A stretch of 64,000 bases of DNA from Bacillota bacterium (GCA_023436225.1 JAEZKA010000033.1:123952-187951); one strand, 5' to 3'. Counted from the first letter of the stretch, positions 44,522-53,930 are shown. Translations and numbers: made by a program. The notes: generated by a model not told the origin, from the letters alone.

Positions 44522-45860
44522 AATCATATTTTGGACTGCATGGATCATAATTCCTTTAATCATGGAAATCATCCCTGCTACATTTGGATTTCTGATTTTA
44601 CTTAAAAAGCAAAATAAATACAGCAAAGATCCTGTATTGAAATATTTCCCGGAGATCACCGTAATTGTTCCGGTATATAATTCTGCAGATACCTTGGAAA
44701 TGTGTATTAGCTCGATCATGGAATCAGAATATCCAGCTGATAAAATTGAAGTTCTCCTGGTTAACAACGGAAGTAAGGACAATAGCTTCGAACTATTCCA
44801 AAGATATCAACATTCACATCCCGGAATCAATCTAAAATGGATGAATTCCAGACAGGGAAAGTCGAAAGCCCTCAATATGGCTTTATTTAACAGTAAGGGT
44901 AAGTACATCATCCACCTGGACAGCGACGGCATATTACAAAGGGATGCTTTACTAAATCTGATCACCCGCTTCGAAGCGCATGAAGACATTCATTGTATGA
45001 CCGGTTCCATCTTGACTAACCCGGAGGCCATTAATGCCTCTAAGCGCGGTCTGATGAAAATAATCAAGAAGGTTGAATTTTTTGAGTATGCACAAGCTTT
45101 CTTAGCCGGTCGTAATTTTGAGGCAGAGTTGAATAACATCTTTACGATGTCCGGTGCCTTTTCGGCCTTTCGTAAATCTACCATATTAAAAACACAGCTA
45201 TATAATACGGAAACCGTCTGTGAAGATACTCATGTTACCTTTCAGGTGCGGCATCTGTTAAAAAAGAGGATTGACATCTGCGAAACAGCCATCTTTTTTG
45301 TAGATCCCATTCCAAGTCTGGACACCTTATATGTTCAAAGACAGCGATGGCAAAGAGGAGAAATCGAAGTAGCTCATATGTTTCCTCAGAAGACCGGAGC
45401 AATCAAAGGCTTCTGTACTGATTTGATGACCAGGCTCATCATGTTCGACCATACCTTTGCCTTTCCTCGAATGATATGGTACTTTGCATTAATCTGTCTT
45501 GCCTTTATGAACTATCCATTTTCTTTTGTTATTAAGTCTGTGATTATCATTTATGTTTTATATACAATTTCGACTTTTCTATTTTATTTGAATGTTTGCC
45601 ATTACCTAAGCTGGGAGAAAGAATTAAGAAGATTCTATCAGAGAAAAATAATCTATGTTATTATCCTTCCTATGTTCAACTTCATCGTTTATTGGTTCCG
45701 CATGGCAGGTATTATTAATAGTATTAAGGGGGTCAGTACCTGGCGTACAAGAACCTTCAAGGAAGAACGGGAGCAATGTAAGGCAATTGTGCGCAACGAT
45801 TTTAGTGCGGCCGGACGTATTATCCACTCGGTAAGGCTCTTTCTATCTGCTGATCGATAA
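44490..45860 (+). CDS. XrtG-associated GT2 glycosyltransferase
   Basis: Start at ATG 44490 (GGAGG eight bases ahead), inside the end of xrtG by 32 bases; 456 residues. One TM at about 10-35, then a processive-type GT2 domain: VIVPVYNSADTLE, LLVNNGSKDNS, HLDSDGILQ (DxD), CEDTHVTFQV (ED), RQRWQRGE (QxxRW). Further TM helices lie at about 315-440. The layout is that of cellulose-synthase-like and hyaluronan-synthase-like enzymes. Proteins like this accompany XrtG in several Firmicutes. Its glycan may be the acceptor of the sorting reaction or a second polysaccharide; that is inference. Confidence 0.9.
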   Translation: MQSIMSMLASEIIFWTAWIIIPLIMEIIPATFGFLILLKKQNKYSKDPVLKYFPEITVIVPVYNSADTLEMCISSIMESEYPADKIEVLLVNNGSKDNSFELFQRYQHSHPGINLKWMNSRQGKSKALNMALFNSKGKYIIHLDSDGILQRDALLNLITRFEAHEDIHCMTGSILTNPEAINASKRGLMKIIKKVEFFEYAQAFLAGRNFEAELNNIFTMSGAFSAFRKSTILKTQLYNTETVCEDTHVTFQVRHLLKKRIDICETAIFFVDPIPSLDTLYVQRQRWQRGEIEVAHMFPQKTGAIKGFCTDLMTRLIMFDHTFAFPRMIWYFALICLAFMNYPFSFVIKSVIIIYVLYTISTFLFYLNVCHYLSWEKELRRFYQRKIIYVIILPMFNFIVYWFRMAGIINSIKGVSTWRTRTFKEEREQCKAIVRNDFSAAGRIIHSVRLFLSADR

Positions 45861-45981
45861 TGATCCATAGCAGATATAGAAGCTGTTGTATTTACGAGAT
45901 TGTTCTGAGTAGTTACAATAATTTATTGATTTACGAGCATAATTATTATGTGCTGGCAATTTAACTTACATGGAGATTGAT

Positions 45982-47022
45982 ATGTTGAACAGCAAGAGAA
46001 AAAAAAGAATCGTAATTATCGCATTTACTAATGCTTTATGTATCATATTAATCCTATTAATATTTTATGTATTTCAAATTGCAGTTCAAAAGAATATTAA
46101 TGTTTATCAGGAGAATCAAAAGCTGCTGGCCACATCGCTTCTTAACAACGCTGTGTCACAGGCAGCTGCAAATAACAGTGATCTCATCTCGAATTTGTCC
46201 CAAAACATCAAGTCTAGTTTTCCGACCTCTTCGAGTGTATACTGTATTATTACCAAGAATAATCAGATTTCATATTACAAAGATGATAATACTACTTCCA
46301 CAGTAATGAATGAAAGTATCGATCGTTATCTGCAAAATAATATTTCTCTCAGAGACAATAAAAGATATCTTATTTCAAAATCAGAAATCATGTATAATAA
46401 TGATACCTACTCTCTGATTATTTGTACAAAGGAGATTTATTACCTAAAGAAAATTAAATTACTCGAAATCAGACTTTATTGTATGGGCTTTTTCTTTCTG
46501 TTTGGAACCACGATGATGGTGCTTCTGATTTTTAATCTTTACAAGCTGAAAGAGGAAGAGAAAAACAATAATATATTAAAGAATGAAATCAGAAAGAACA
46601 GACAGCTGATTGAGCTTCTGGAAAATGACAAAAATAGGCATTATGTAAATTCCGAAAAAGAATTCTCCTTCTATAACCGATCAATTATTGAAGAAGTAAT
46701 TGTTGCGATGACGACGGAAGAGCTTAAGAAGTGTATCCAGATTGATATCATTGTTGAAAATTCTAAAATGGAGCATTTCATTTTTATCACTGCGATCCTA
46801 AGTCGTATCAAAGGAGACAACAGTATTGCATGCTACTGGGGAAAGAACCAGTTTAAAATATTATTACTGAATTCGAACAAGAAGGAAGCAACGGATTTTA
46901 TCCATCTGTTTATTAATAAATACAAGTCAGAAAGTGAAGAGAAAGTAGAGGAGCTGAAGGTTATTGCCAGCAGGTTGACGGTATCGTCACTTCGAATAAC
47001 AGGAGGTAAGGATGAAATATAG
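45982..47022 (+). CDS. membrane sensor with degenerate GGDEF-like domain
   Basis: Start at ATG 45982, spaced from GGAG; 346 residues. TM1 at about 8-30, an extracytoplasmic, PAS/Cache-like domain (about 31-150), TM2 at about 162-185, a coiled coil (about 186-220), and a C-terminal alpha/beta domain that resembles a GGDEF fold in its strand pattern (IQIDIIV, FIFITAILSRI, ACYWGKNQFKILLL). The GGDEF position reads GKNQF and no RxxD I-site is at the expected distance, so neither cyclase activity nor I-site binding is predicted. Similarity is by pattern only. It overlaps the PTPS-like gene by 11 bases. Confidence 0.55.
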   Translation: MLNSKRKKRIVIIAFTNALCIILILLIFYVFQIAVQKNINVYQENQKLLATSLLNNAVSQAAANNSDLISNLSQNIKSSFPTSSSVYCIITKNNQISYYKDDNTTSTVMNESIDRYLQNNISLRDNKRYLISKSEIMYNNDTYSLIICTKEIYYLKKIKLLEIRLYCMGFFFLFGTTMMVLLIFNLYKLKEEEKNNNILKNEIRKNRQLIELLENDKNRHYVNSEKEFSFYNRSIIEEVIVAMTTEELKKCIQIDIIVENSKMEHFIFITAILSRIKGDNSIACYWGKNQFKILLLNSNKKEATDFIHLFINKYKSESEEKVEELKVIASRLTVSSLRITGGKDEI

Positions 47023-47452
47023 CCAATATAAATACAATTTTTATCTTAATGCGAGCCATTCCATTCATATTGATGGCAATCGTGGTGAGAGGCATCCCCA
47101 CACCTGGGAGATATCCTTGTATATTGTCAATTACAAGGATACCTTTGTCATGTTTAATGAGGTAGAAAAAACCATTGAGGATTACCTAATGCAATTTCAG
47201 GAGAAATACATTAATGAATGCTCCATATTTCAGGCGATCAACCCTACCTTGGAAAACATTGCTCATTGCTTTATGAATGAGCTTCAAAAATTATTGGAAC
47301 CGCTTAATTGGGTAATCTTCACGATGGAGATCAGTGAAACTCCTTCCAGATCTTATATTATCAGTAATGTTGAGAACAATATCATCCAAAGCGTTGAGAA
47401 AAAAAGTATCGCGGAGGAAATACTGCAGAAAAGCAGACATTCAATAAACTAA
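47012..47452 (+). CDS. free-standing 6-pyruvoyl-tetrahydropterin-synthase-like protein
   Basis: 146 residues; AGGAGG six bases before the ATG. Zn ligands H16, H28 and H30 (NASHSI and RHPHTWE) are kept, as are NPTLENIA and the late SETPSRSY segment with the conserved glutamate. The cysteine that acts as catalytic base in QueD is missing, as is the Asp-His pair region. It belongs to the PTPS-related family repeatedly found beside XrtG and its GT2 partner. It may act on a pterin-like or other small ligand, or be a structural homologue. A second PTPS-like domain is in the 39128 fusion. Confidence 0.85.
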   Translation: MKYSQYKYNFYLNASHSIHIDGNRGERHPHTWEISLYIVNYKDTFVMFNEVEKTIEDYLMQFQEKYINECSIFQAINPTLENIAHCFMNELQKLLEPLNWVIFTMEISETPSRSYIISNVENNIIQSVEKKSIAEEILQKSRHSIN

Positions 47453-47465
47453 CGAGGTAAATGAT

Positions 47466-48476
47466 ATGAAAATAATCATTCCTGCTTATGATCCTGATAA
47501 CAGGCTTATATTGTTGATCAAAAGTATAAGAAGTAACTGCGATTACGATATTATCATCGTCAACGATGGCAGTTCTCCTGCCTGTAACGCAGTATTTCAA
47601 GACGCCAGTAATTTAGGCTGTATTGTACTAGATCATGAGCATAATCGGGGGAAAGGAGCTGCTCTTAAGACAGCTTTCTCCTATTTAATTAATAATCAGC
47701 AGACGGACGACGTTGTCTGCGCTGATTGCGATGGACAGCACACCTGGCAGGATATTCTTAAGCTTGCGAGTATGATCTCCCAACATCCCCACTCCATCAT
47801 ATTAGGATGTAGAGAATTTGTCGGAAAGGTTCCTGTAAGAAGCCTACTGGGTAATAAAATCACCAGCTTCGTCTACTCTAAAATAGCAAAAAACAAGATT
47901 ACGGATACCCAAACCGGATTAAGAGGTTTTTCTTCCCTTATGCTGCCTTGGCTTGTTAGTATACGAGGAGATCATTATGAATACGAGATGAATCAGCTGC
48001 TGGAGGCCAAAGCAGCGGGCTATGATTTATTCTGTGTACCAATCGAAACGATTTATGAGAATAACAATGAGACTTCTCATTTTCATCCCATCAAGGATTC
48101 CATTCGCATCTATCTGCCCATCATGAAATTTGTACTTTCCTCTGTCAGCTGCGGGATCATAGATTTTGTTCTCTTGTTTATATTTAATGCATTAACCCAA
48201 AATCTTTTGTTTTCCGTAGTAGCTGCGCGAATGATTAGCTCCTTGTGTAATTACTTTATTAATCGAACCATTGTATTTCGTACAGAAAATCAAAGTCACC
48301 TATCCTCTATCATTAAATATTATATTTTGGTCGTCTTTATTCTGGTATGTAATTACTCCTTGATCATCCTTTTTGTAAATATTGTCGGTCTCCCTCTGGT
48401 AGTCAGTAAACTAGCAACCGAATGCATCCTCTATCTGCTCAGTTATATAATCCAGCATAAGCTTGTCTTTCGGTAG
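47466..48476 (+). CDS. GT2 glycosyltransferase fused to GtrA-like domain
   Basis: 336 residues. N-terminal GT2 domain (about 1-215) with IIPAYDPDNRL, IIVNDGS, HNRGKGAALKTAF, CADCDGQHT (DxD) and TDTQTGLRGFS. C-terminal GtrA-like domain (about 220-336) with four TM helices (SCGIIDFVLLFIF, RMISSLCNYFINRTIVFR). Fusions of this kind make a polyprenyl-phosphate sugar and flip it outward, giving a donor for outer-face glycosylation. GAGG precedes the ATG. It is the last gene of the riboswitch operon; no terminator is evident before the AraC gene 73 bases later. Confidence 0.9.
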   Translation: MKIIIPAYDPDNRLILLIKSIRSNCDYDIIIVNDGSSPACNAVFQDASNLGCIVLDHEHNRGKGAALKTAFSYLINNQQTDDVVCADCDGQHTWQDILKLASMISQHPHSIILGCREFVGKVPVRSLLGNKITSFVYSKIAKNKITDTQTGLRGFSSLMLPWLVSIRGDHYEYEMNQLLEAKAAGYDLFCVPIETIYENNNETSHFHPIKDSIRIYLPIMKFVLSSVSCGIIDFVLLFIFNALTQNLLFSVVAARMISSLCNYFINRTIVFRTENQSHLSSIIKYYILVVFILVCNYSLIILFVNIVGLPLVVSKLATECILYLLSYIIQHKLVFR

Positions 48477-48549
48477 TTCTATGATAAAGCTTGAAAGATC
48501 CCCTTATTATCGATACAATAAAGTTAAGTAAGTTAAGTGAGGTGCCCCT

Positions 48550-49605
48550 ATGAACTCCTTTCGCAGTATCATCGATGAGATCTATCACAATTGCACACCG
48601 ATATCGGAGGAAGATGAGACGACAAATCGCCTGATGCACCCCGAATACGATGAAAAAGCCGTCGAAATTAAGAGCTTTCCGGATAAACAGCTGACTGAAA
48701 TCTTCTTTATCGGATGGGAACTGAAGGAAGGTCAGTTGAATGCTTTCTCTCTCTCTCAGGGAGCGGTCGCTGCACTACAATATCGACTGGATCGTGCCAC
48801 CAGAACCCAAAAGCACACCCATAATTACCTGGAGATCGCATACGTACTGGAAGGCGAGTTCTGTCAGAATATCCAGGGCAGGGATGTATGGTTTCATAAA
48901 GGGGAATGCTGTCTGATCGATAATAATTGTACCCATCAGGACTACCTGACCGGTAAGAATACCCGGGTTATTTTCCTTGGCATATCCAATTATATTTTCC
49001 ATAAAGTATTACTTGAGAACATTCCTGAGGGCATCCTTGCCGAATTCTTCTCAACCGCTCTTCTATCTCAGAAGGAAGTGAAGCAGTATCTTCATCTTAG
49101 ACCGAAGGATGATACGGATGAACGGATTGAGGAAATACTGGGCAATCTCATCCGTGAGCTGATGCAGCTTGACGTCGGTTCGGAATATATCTGCCGTGGT
49201 CTGGTCAAACGGCTTCTCTGGCATCTGTGTCTAGCCTATGATTTCAACCTATCGAAGGAACAGGCAAAGGAGATGAATGTCCTGATCGGTGACGAGGTAC
49301 TTCGTTATATCAGAGAACATGAAGCAGACGTTACCATTCATGCGCTGGTTCAAAAATTTCATTATAATGAAGATTACTTCAACCGACTGCTCAAAAGGAG
49401 AGAAGGAGTTACCTATAGCGCGTACCTACAGAGAATACGTCTGGAGAAGGCTAGAGAATTGTTGGAGGAAACTACTCTTGGCATTGATGAGATCATTGAG
49501 CAGTGTGGCTATTCTAATAAGGGCTTTTTCTATCGAATATTCGTTGAGAAATATGGTATGACTCCAGCCAAATTGCGAGAGCTAAAACAAGGTGATGCTT
49601 TGTAA
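48550..49605 (+). CDS. AraC-family regulator
   Basis: 351 residues. An N-terminal cupin-like sensing region (about 75-180; KHTHNYLEIAYVLEGEF and GECCLIDNNCTHQD) is followed by a double helix-turn-helix at about 245-345 (IHALVQKFHYNEDYFNRLLKRREGV and IDEIIEQCGYSNKGFFYRIF). GAGGTG precedes the ATG. Next to araA and a FGGY kinase, so control of arabinose or a related pentose is the likely role. The effector is not proven by sequence. Confidence 0.9.
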   Translation: MNSFRSIIDEIYHNCTPISEEDETTNRLMHPEYDEKAVEIKSFPDKQLTEIFFIGWELKEGQLNAFSLSQGAVAALQYRLDRATRTQKHTHNYLEIAYVLEGEFCQNIQGRDVWFHKGECCLIDNNCTHQDYLTGKNTRVIFLGISNYIFHKVLLENIPEGILAEFFSTALLSQKEVKQYLHLRPKDDTDERIEEILGNLIRELMQLDVGSEYICRGLVKRLLWHLCLAYDFNLSKEQAKEMNVLIGDEVLRYIREHEADVTIHALVQKFHYNEDYFNRLLKRREGVTYSAYLQRIRLEKARELLEETTLGIDEIIEQCGYSNKGFFYRIFVEKYGMTPAKLRELKQGDAL

Positions 49606-49718
49606 ATTATACATAAATTTTAATTTGGTTTAGAATTTTATTTCCCAGATAAAAGTCGGAATAGGTAACTTTCTGATGCAAATCAGTAGGATAGAGACCT
49701 TGCCCGTCTCCTCCTTTG

Positions 49719-49739
49719 TTGATAAGATTAAGATATCAA
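49719..49739 (+). promoter_or_regulatory. candidate operator upstream of araA
   Basis: TTGATA (49719-49724) and TATCAA (49734-49739) separated by nine bases, 28 bases before the araA ATG. Possible regulator site overlapping the promoter or leader. A short CTGAT/ATCAG hairpin lies at about 49673-49686. Confidence 0.3.
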
Positions 49740-49766
49740 ACAATCTATAGAGGAGGTATTTTTATT

Positions 49767-51266
49767 ATGTTACAGACAGGAAAAAACTATAAATTCTGGT
49801 TCTGCACAGGCTCTCAGGACTTATACGGAGAAGCATGCCTCGCAAATGTTGCAGAGCATTCTAGAATCATCGTAGACCAATTAAATAAATCCGGAAATCT
49901 CCCCTTCGAGGTGGTATGGAAGCCAACCATGATTACGAACGAGGTAATTCGCCAGACCTTCAATGCTGCCAATGCAGATCCTACCTGTGCCGGTGTCATT
50001 ACCTGGATGCATACCTTCTCCCCTGCTAAGTCTTGGATTCTCGGCTTACAGGAATACCGCAAGCCACTGATGCATTTCCATACGCAGTTCAATGAGGAGA
50101 TCCCTTATGATTCCATCGATTTGGATTTCATGAACGAGAACCAGTCCGCTCACGGCGATCGTGAATATGGTCACATCGTAACCCGTATGGGAATCGAGCG
50201 TAAGGTCCTTGTGGGTCATTGGGCTAATATCAGTATTCAGAAGAAGCTCGCAGCCTGGATGCTAACCGCCATCGGTGTCATTGAATCCAGCCATGTTCGT
50301 GTCTGCCGTTTTGGTGATAATATGAACAATGTAGCTGTTACCGAAGGTGATAAGGTGGAAGCTCAAATCAAATTCGGTTGGGAAATTGATCATTATAATG
50401 TGAATGATGTTGTAGAATATGTGAATAATGTAAGTAAAGCAGATACTGACGTCCTAGTTGAGGAATATTACAGCAAGTATGATATTTTACTTGAGGGCAG
50501 AGATGCCAAGGAATTCCGCGAGCATGTTGCTGTACAGGCAGAAATCGAAATCGGTATGGAACGCTTCCTTGAGGAGAGGAACTATCATGCGGTAGTTACT
50601 CATTTCGGAATGCTTGGTGGCTTAAAGCAGCTTCCCGGTCTCGCAATTCAGCGTCTGATGGAAAAGGGCTATGGCTTTGGTGGCGAGGGCGATTGGAAAA
50701 CTGCTGCCATGGTACGTCTGATGAAGATTATGACCTCCGGTATCAAGGATGCAAAGGGTACTTCCTTCTTAGAGGATTATACCTATAATTTTGTTCCCGG
50801 TAAGGAAGGTATCCTGCAGGCTCATATGCTTGAAATCTGCCCGACCATCGCTGACGGTAAAATCTCCATTAAGGAGCAGCCTCTATCCATGGGTAATCGT
50901 GAGGATCCCGCTCGTCTGGTATTCACCAGCAAGACCGGTATGGGTGTTGCAACCTCTCTCATCGATCTGGGTAACCGCTTCCGTCTGATCATCAATGAAG
51001 TAGAATGTAAGAAGGTTGAGAAGCCGATGCCGAAGCTTCCTGTTGCCACTGCTTTCTGGACACCGATGCCGAATCTCGAGGTTGGTGCACAGGCTTGGAT
51101 TCTAGCAGGTGGCGCTCATCACACCGCCTTCTCCTATGATTTAAGTGTAGAGCAGATGGTGGACTGGGCAGACTCGGTTGGAATTGAAAGTATTGTAATT
51201 GATAAGAATACCGACATCCGTTCACTGAAGAATGAGATGCGCTGGAATTCTGTCGCATTCCGTTAA
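49767..51266 (+). CDS. araA: L-arabinose isomerase
   Basis: Start at ATG 49767 with AGAGGAGG; 499 residues, the normal length for AraA. FWFCTGSQDLYGE at the start, TWMHTFSPAKSW, FHTQFNEEIPYDSIDLDFMNENQSAHGDREYG (broken here by metal and substrate residues such as the QSAHGDREYG segment), GMLGGLKQLPG and GEGDWKTAA are all family hallmarks. It converts L-arabinose to L-ribulose, metal-dependent, in the cytoplasm. Between its AraC-type regulator and the kinase. No araD gene lies in the window. Confidence 0.97.
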   Translation: MLQTGKNYKFWFCTGSQDLYGEACLANVAEHSRIIVDQLNKSGNLPFEVVWKPTMITNEVIRQTFNAANADPTCAGVITWMHTFSPAKSWILGLQEYRKPLMHFHTQFNEEIPYDSIDLDFMNENQSAHGDREYGHIVTRMGIERKVLVGHWANISIQKKLAAWMLTAIGVIESSHVRVCRFGDNMNNVAVTEGDKVEAQIKFGWEIDHYNVNDVVEYVNNVSKADTDVLVEEYYSKYDILLEGRDAKEFREHVAVQAEIEIGMERFLEERNYHAVVTHFGMLGGLKQLPGLAIQRLMEKGYGFGGEGDWKTAAMVRLMKIMTSGIKDAKGTSFLEDYTYNFVPGKEGILQAHMLEICPTIADGKISIKEQPLSMGNREDPARLVFTSKTGMGVATSLIDLGNRFRLIINEVECKKVEKPMPKLPVATAFWTPMPNLEVGAQAWILAGGAHHTAFSYDLSVEQMVDWADSVGIESIVIDKNTDIRSLKNEMRWNSVAFR

Positions 51267-51468
51267 TATGCATGATTAGGCAGATTAGTCCATATATGCT
51301 TTTTCGATTTATATTCTTGCATAATAAGTCGGATAACATATATGGATAAGAGCAACGCGAACATCGTCACCTACGGTTACGAGAAAAACGAAGTTTTCGA
51401 ACCCTAATCTGCATCCATGTGATATAATAAATAAATGAATCATTATTTTAAGGAATTGGGGTGCTCAA

Positions 51469-53073
51469 GTGAAAGAAGATAAAAATCTCTGTAAACAGGC
51501 CATTCTATCCGGGAAAACCGCCCTTGGTATCGAGCTCGGTTCCACCCGAATTAAAGCAGTCCTAATCGACGAAAGTCATAATCCGATTGCTTCCGGAAGT
51601 CATGAGTGGGAAAACCGTTATGTCAATAATGTATGGACCTATTCCCTGGAGGATGTATGGAGTGGCTTACAGAACAGCTATCGTGATTTAAGCAATACGG
51701 TTAAGGCCCAATATGATGTTGAGCTTAAGACCGTCGGTGCCATCGGTGTCAGTGCCATGATGCATGGATACCTGGTATTCGATAAGAACGGGGAGCTTTT
51801 AACTCCCTTCCGTACCTGGCGTAACACCATGACCGGACAGGCCTCCCATGACTTGACCGAGCTCTTTGGCTATCAGGTTCCTCAGCGTTGGAGCATTGCC
51901 CATCTCTATCAGTCTATTCTGAATGGAGAGCAGCATGTGGGAGAAATCGATTTCCAGACCACGCTGGCCGGATATGTTCACTGGAAGCTGACTGGCGAGA
52001 AGGTGATGGGTGTCGGTGAAGCCTCCGGAATGTTCCCGATTGATATTACCACTAAGGATTTCAACAAGAAGATGATAGAACAATTTGATGCACTTGTTGC
52101 ACCGAAGGGTTATTCCTGGAAGTTAAGCGACCTCTTACCTAAGGTGCTGGTTGCAGGTGAGCGCGCCGGAGCTTTAACCGAGGAAGGTGCCAGGTTAATC
52201 GATCCTACAGGAGTCCTCACCGCAGGTGTTCCCTTCTGTCCGCCCGAGGGTGATGCAGGAACCGGTATGACAGCAACCAATAGCGTTGAAGTTAAAACCG
52301 GTAATGTTTCTGCTGGAACCAGTGTATTCGCTATGATTGTACTGGAAAAGGAACTATCTAAGGTTCACCCTGAGATTGACCTAGTTACCACTCCTTCCGG
52401 TGATCTGGTCGGTATGGTTCACTGCAACAACTGTACTTCAGACTTAAATGCCTGGGTATCCATCTTCAAGGAATTTGCAGAGGTTTGCGGAATGAAGCTT
52501 GATTCCAATGAACTCTATGGTACCCTATACCGCAAAGCATTAGAGGGCGAACCGGATGGCGGTGGCCTGCTAGCCTATAATTATCTGTCCGGTGAACATA
52601 TCACCGGCTTTGAGGAGGGACGTCCGTTATTTGTACGTACTCCCGAGAGTCACTTTAATCTCGCTAACTTCATGAGAGTAAACCTAATGACCTCCCTGGG
52701 TGTCCTTAAGACTGGTCTGGATATTCTGACCGGACAGGAAAAGGTTCAGATTCAGAATATGTTCGGCCATGGCGGTTTTTTCAAGACAGAAGGGGTCGGA
52801 CAGCGTATCATGGCTGCTGCCATGAACACACCGGTATCCGTCATGGAGACCGCAGGCGAAGGCGGTCCTTGGGGTATGGCGATCTTAGCCTCCTATATGC
52901 TCCATAAGGAAAGTAACGAGAGCTTAAGCACCTTCTTAAAGAGCAAGGTTTTTGCAGAAAATGCAGGCTCCACACTTGCTCCCCTCCCTGAGGATGTGGC
53001 AGGCTTTGAAGATTTTATGAAACGATATCGAGCAGGTCTCGCGATTGAGCGGGCTGCCGTAGAGGTATTATAA
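51469..53073 (+). CDS. FGGY-family carbohydrate kinase, probable L-ribulokinase
   Basis: 534 residues; GTG start. The phosphate-1 motif LGIELGSTRIKAVLID, the YLVFDKNGELLTPFRTWRNTMT segment and the C-terminal ATP-binding region (NMFGHGGFFKTEGVGQRIMAAAMN, ETAGEGGPWGMAILA) place it in the FGGY/acetate-kinase-Hsp70 fold. It is distinct from classical AraB but is commonly found beside araA in clostridia, so L-ribulokinase is the best guess. A 202-base gap with no clear terminator separates it from araA. Confidence 0.88.
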   Translation: MKEDKNLCKQAILSGKTALGIELGSTRIKAVLIDESHNPIASGSHEWENRYVNNVWTYSLEDVWSGLQNSYRDLSNTVKAQYDVELKTVGAIGVSAMMHGYLVFDKNGELLTPFRTWRNTMTGQASHDLTELFGYQVPQRWSIAHLYQSILNGEQHVGEIDFQTTLAGYVHWKLTGEKVMGVGEASGMFPIDITTKDFNKKMIEQFDALVAPKGYSWKLSDLLPKVLVAGERAGALTEEGARLIDPTGVLTAGVPFCPPEGDAGTGMTATNSVEVKTGNVSAGTSVFAMIVLEKELSKVHPEIDLVTTPSGDLVGMVHCNNCTSDLNAWVSIFKEFAEVCGMKLDSNELYGTLYRKALEGEPDGGGLLAYNYLSGEHITGFEEGRPLFVRTPESHFNLANFMRVNLMTSLGVLKTGLDILTGQEKVQIQNMFGHGGFFKTEGVGQRIMAAAMNTPVSVMETAGEGGPWGMAILASYMLHKESNESLSTFLKSKVFAENAGSTLAPLPEDVAGFEDFMKRYRAGLAIERAAVEVL

Positions 53074-53115
53074 GCCGTATTCGCATATAAGTGTTTAAAT
53101 CGATAAAACAGATTG

Positions 53116-53166
53116 AAAACCCTGGCACATTTCGGAGATATCCGCCGATTTGTACCAGGGTTTTTT
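53116..53166. terminator. bidirectional terminator
   Basis: AAACCCTGG and CCAGGGTTT form the outer stem, with inner pairing ACA/TGT and CGG/CCG. T6 follows on the plus strand and T4 on the minus strand. It separates the kinase gene from the convergent nitroreductase gene. Confidence 0.82.
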
Positions 53167-53201
53167 ATATTTATTATACACAACGAAATTATTATAAAAG
53201 C

Positions 53202-53930
53202 TTATTCATTTCTACGGAATACTCCCTTGTCCTTAAGCTCCCAGGTTCCGCCTCCCGCACCGATCTCAAAATGGAGCTTCGCAATTCCCAAGTCCACCTT
53301 CTCATGACCATACTTCTCAGAAGCAACATAGGCGGAGACGATTCCCCTCAGATACGTAAAGGTAACCGGCTGAGCATTCACTGCGGAAGGAGCCTTCTGT
53401 ACTGCACTCATCCCCGCAAGAAACCACTCGGGAACTTCACCCTCTGCCTTCATCATCTCACCGATTGCTTTTGACCTACGATGAGTAGCCTTTGCGATTA
53501 GTCTTTCCTTAAAGCTCTTATCCAATTCTACATTACCAATCGTGATTACTCCATGGAAGAACTCACCGGGCTGAACATATCGATCACCGATGGATCGATC
53601 CAAGGTTCCACCGACCCAACAGGTACCAAGCCCTAACTGAGTCGCCAGGAGAACGAGCTTTTCTCCGTAATAGCCTAATTTTTCTTTCGCATCTTCGCCG
53701 TTCCTGCCAATGAGCAGGATATAATTCCTTACCCCCTGGAACATCCCGTAGCTTTTTCTTAGCTTTCCAAAGGCCGCAGGTTCATTCAGTATGAGCCTCA
53801 GGCTTAAATTCCCCTGATGGTTCACTTCATCCATCATTGCAATTAGTTTGTCTGCTGCTTCTTTAGAAATAGGTGTCTCCAGATAGGTACGTCTTGAGGT
53901 CCTCGCTTGTATTGCTTCTGACAAATCCAT
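53202..53930 (-). CDS. nitroreductase-family flavoprotein
   Basis: 242 residues. IQARTSRRTYLETPIS at the start is the FMN-phosphate-binding segment of the family, GEKLVLLATQLGLGTCWVGG is the conserved central part, and APSAVNAQPVTF is near the C-terminus. Members reduce quinones, nitro compounds or flavins using NAD(P)H; a specific substrate cannot be read. It follows the Crp/Fnr regulator by 22 bases and is probably co-transcribed with it, which suggests a link to nitrosative or redox stress with hcp across the divergent promoter. Confidence 0.88.
   Translation of the reverse strand: MDLSEAIQARTSRRTYLETPISKEAADKLIAMMDEVNHQGNLSLRLILNEPAAFGKLRKSYGMFQGVRNYILLIGRNGEDAKEKLGYYGEKLVLLATQLGLGTCWVGGTLDRSIGDRYVQPGEFFHGVITIGNVELDKSFKERLIAKATHRRSKAIGEMMKAEGEVPEWFLAGMSAVQKAPSAVNAQPVTFTYLRGIVSAYVASEKYGHEKVDLGIAKLHFEIGAGGGTWELKDKGVFRRNE

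Noticed and set aside
47012..47452. QueD or tetrahydropterin biosynthesis gene
   Set aside because: The catalytic cysteine is missing, and no queC, queE, queF or folE neighbours are present; the XrtG context explains it better.
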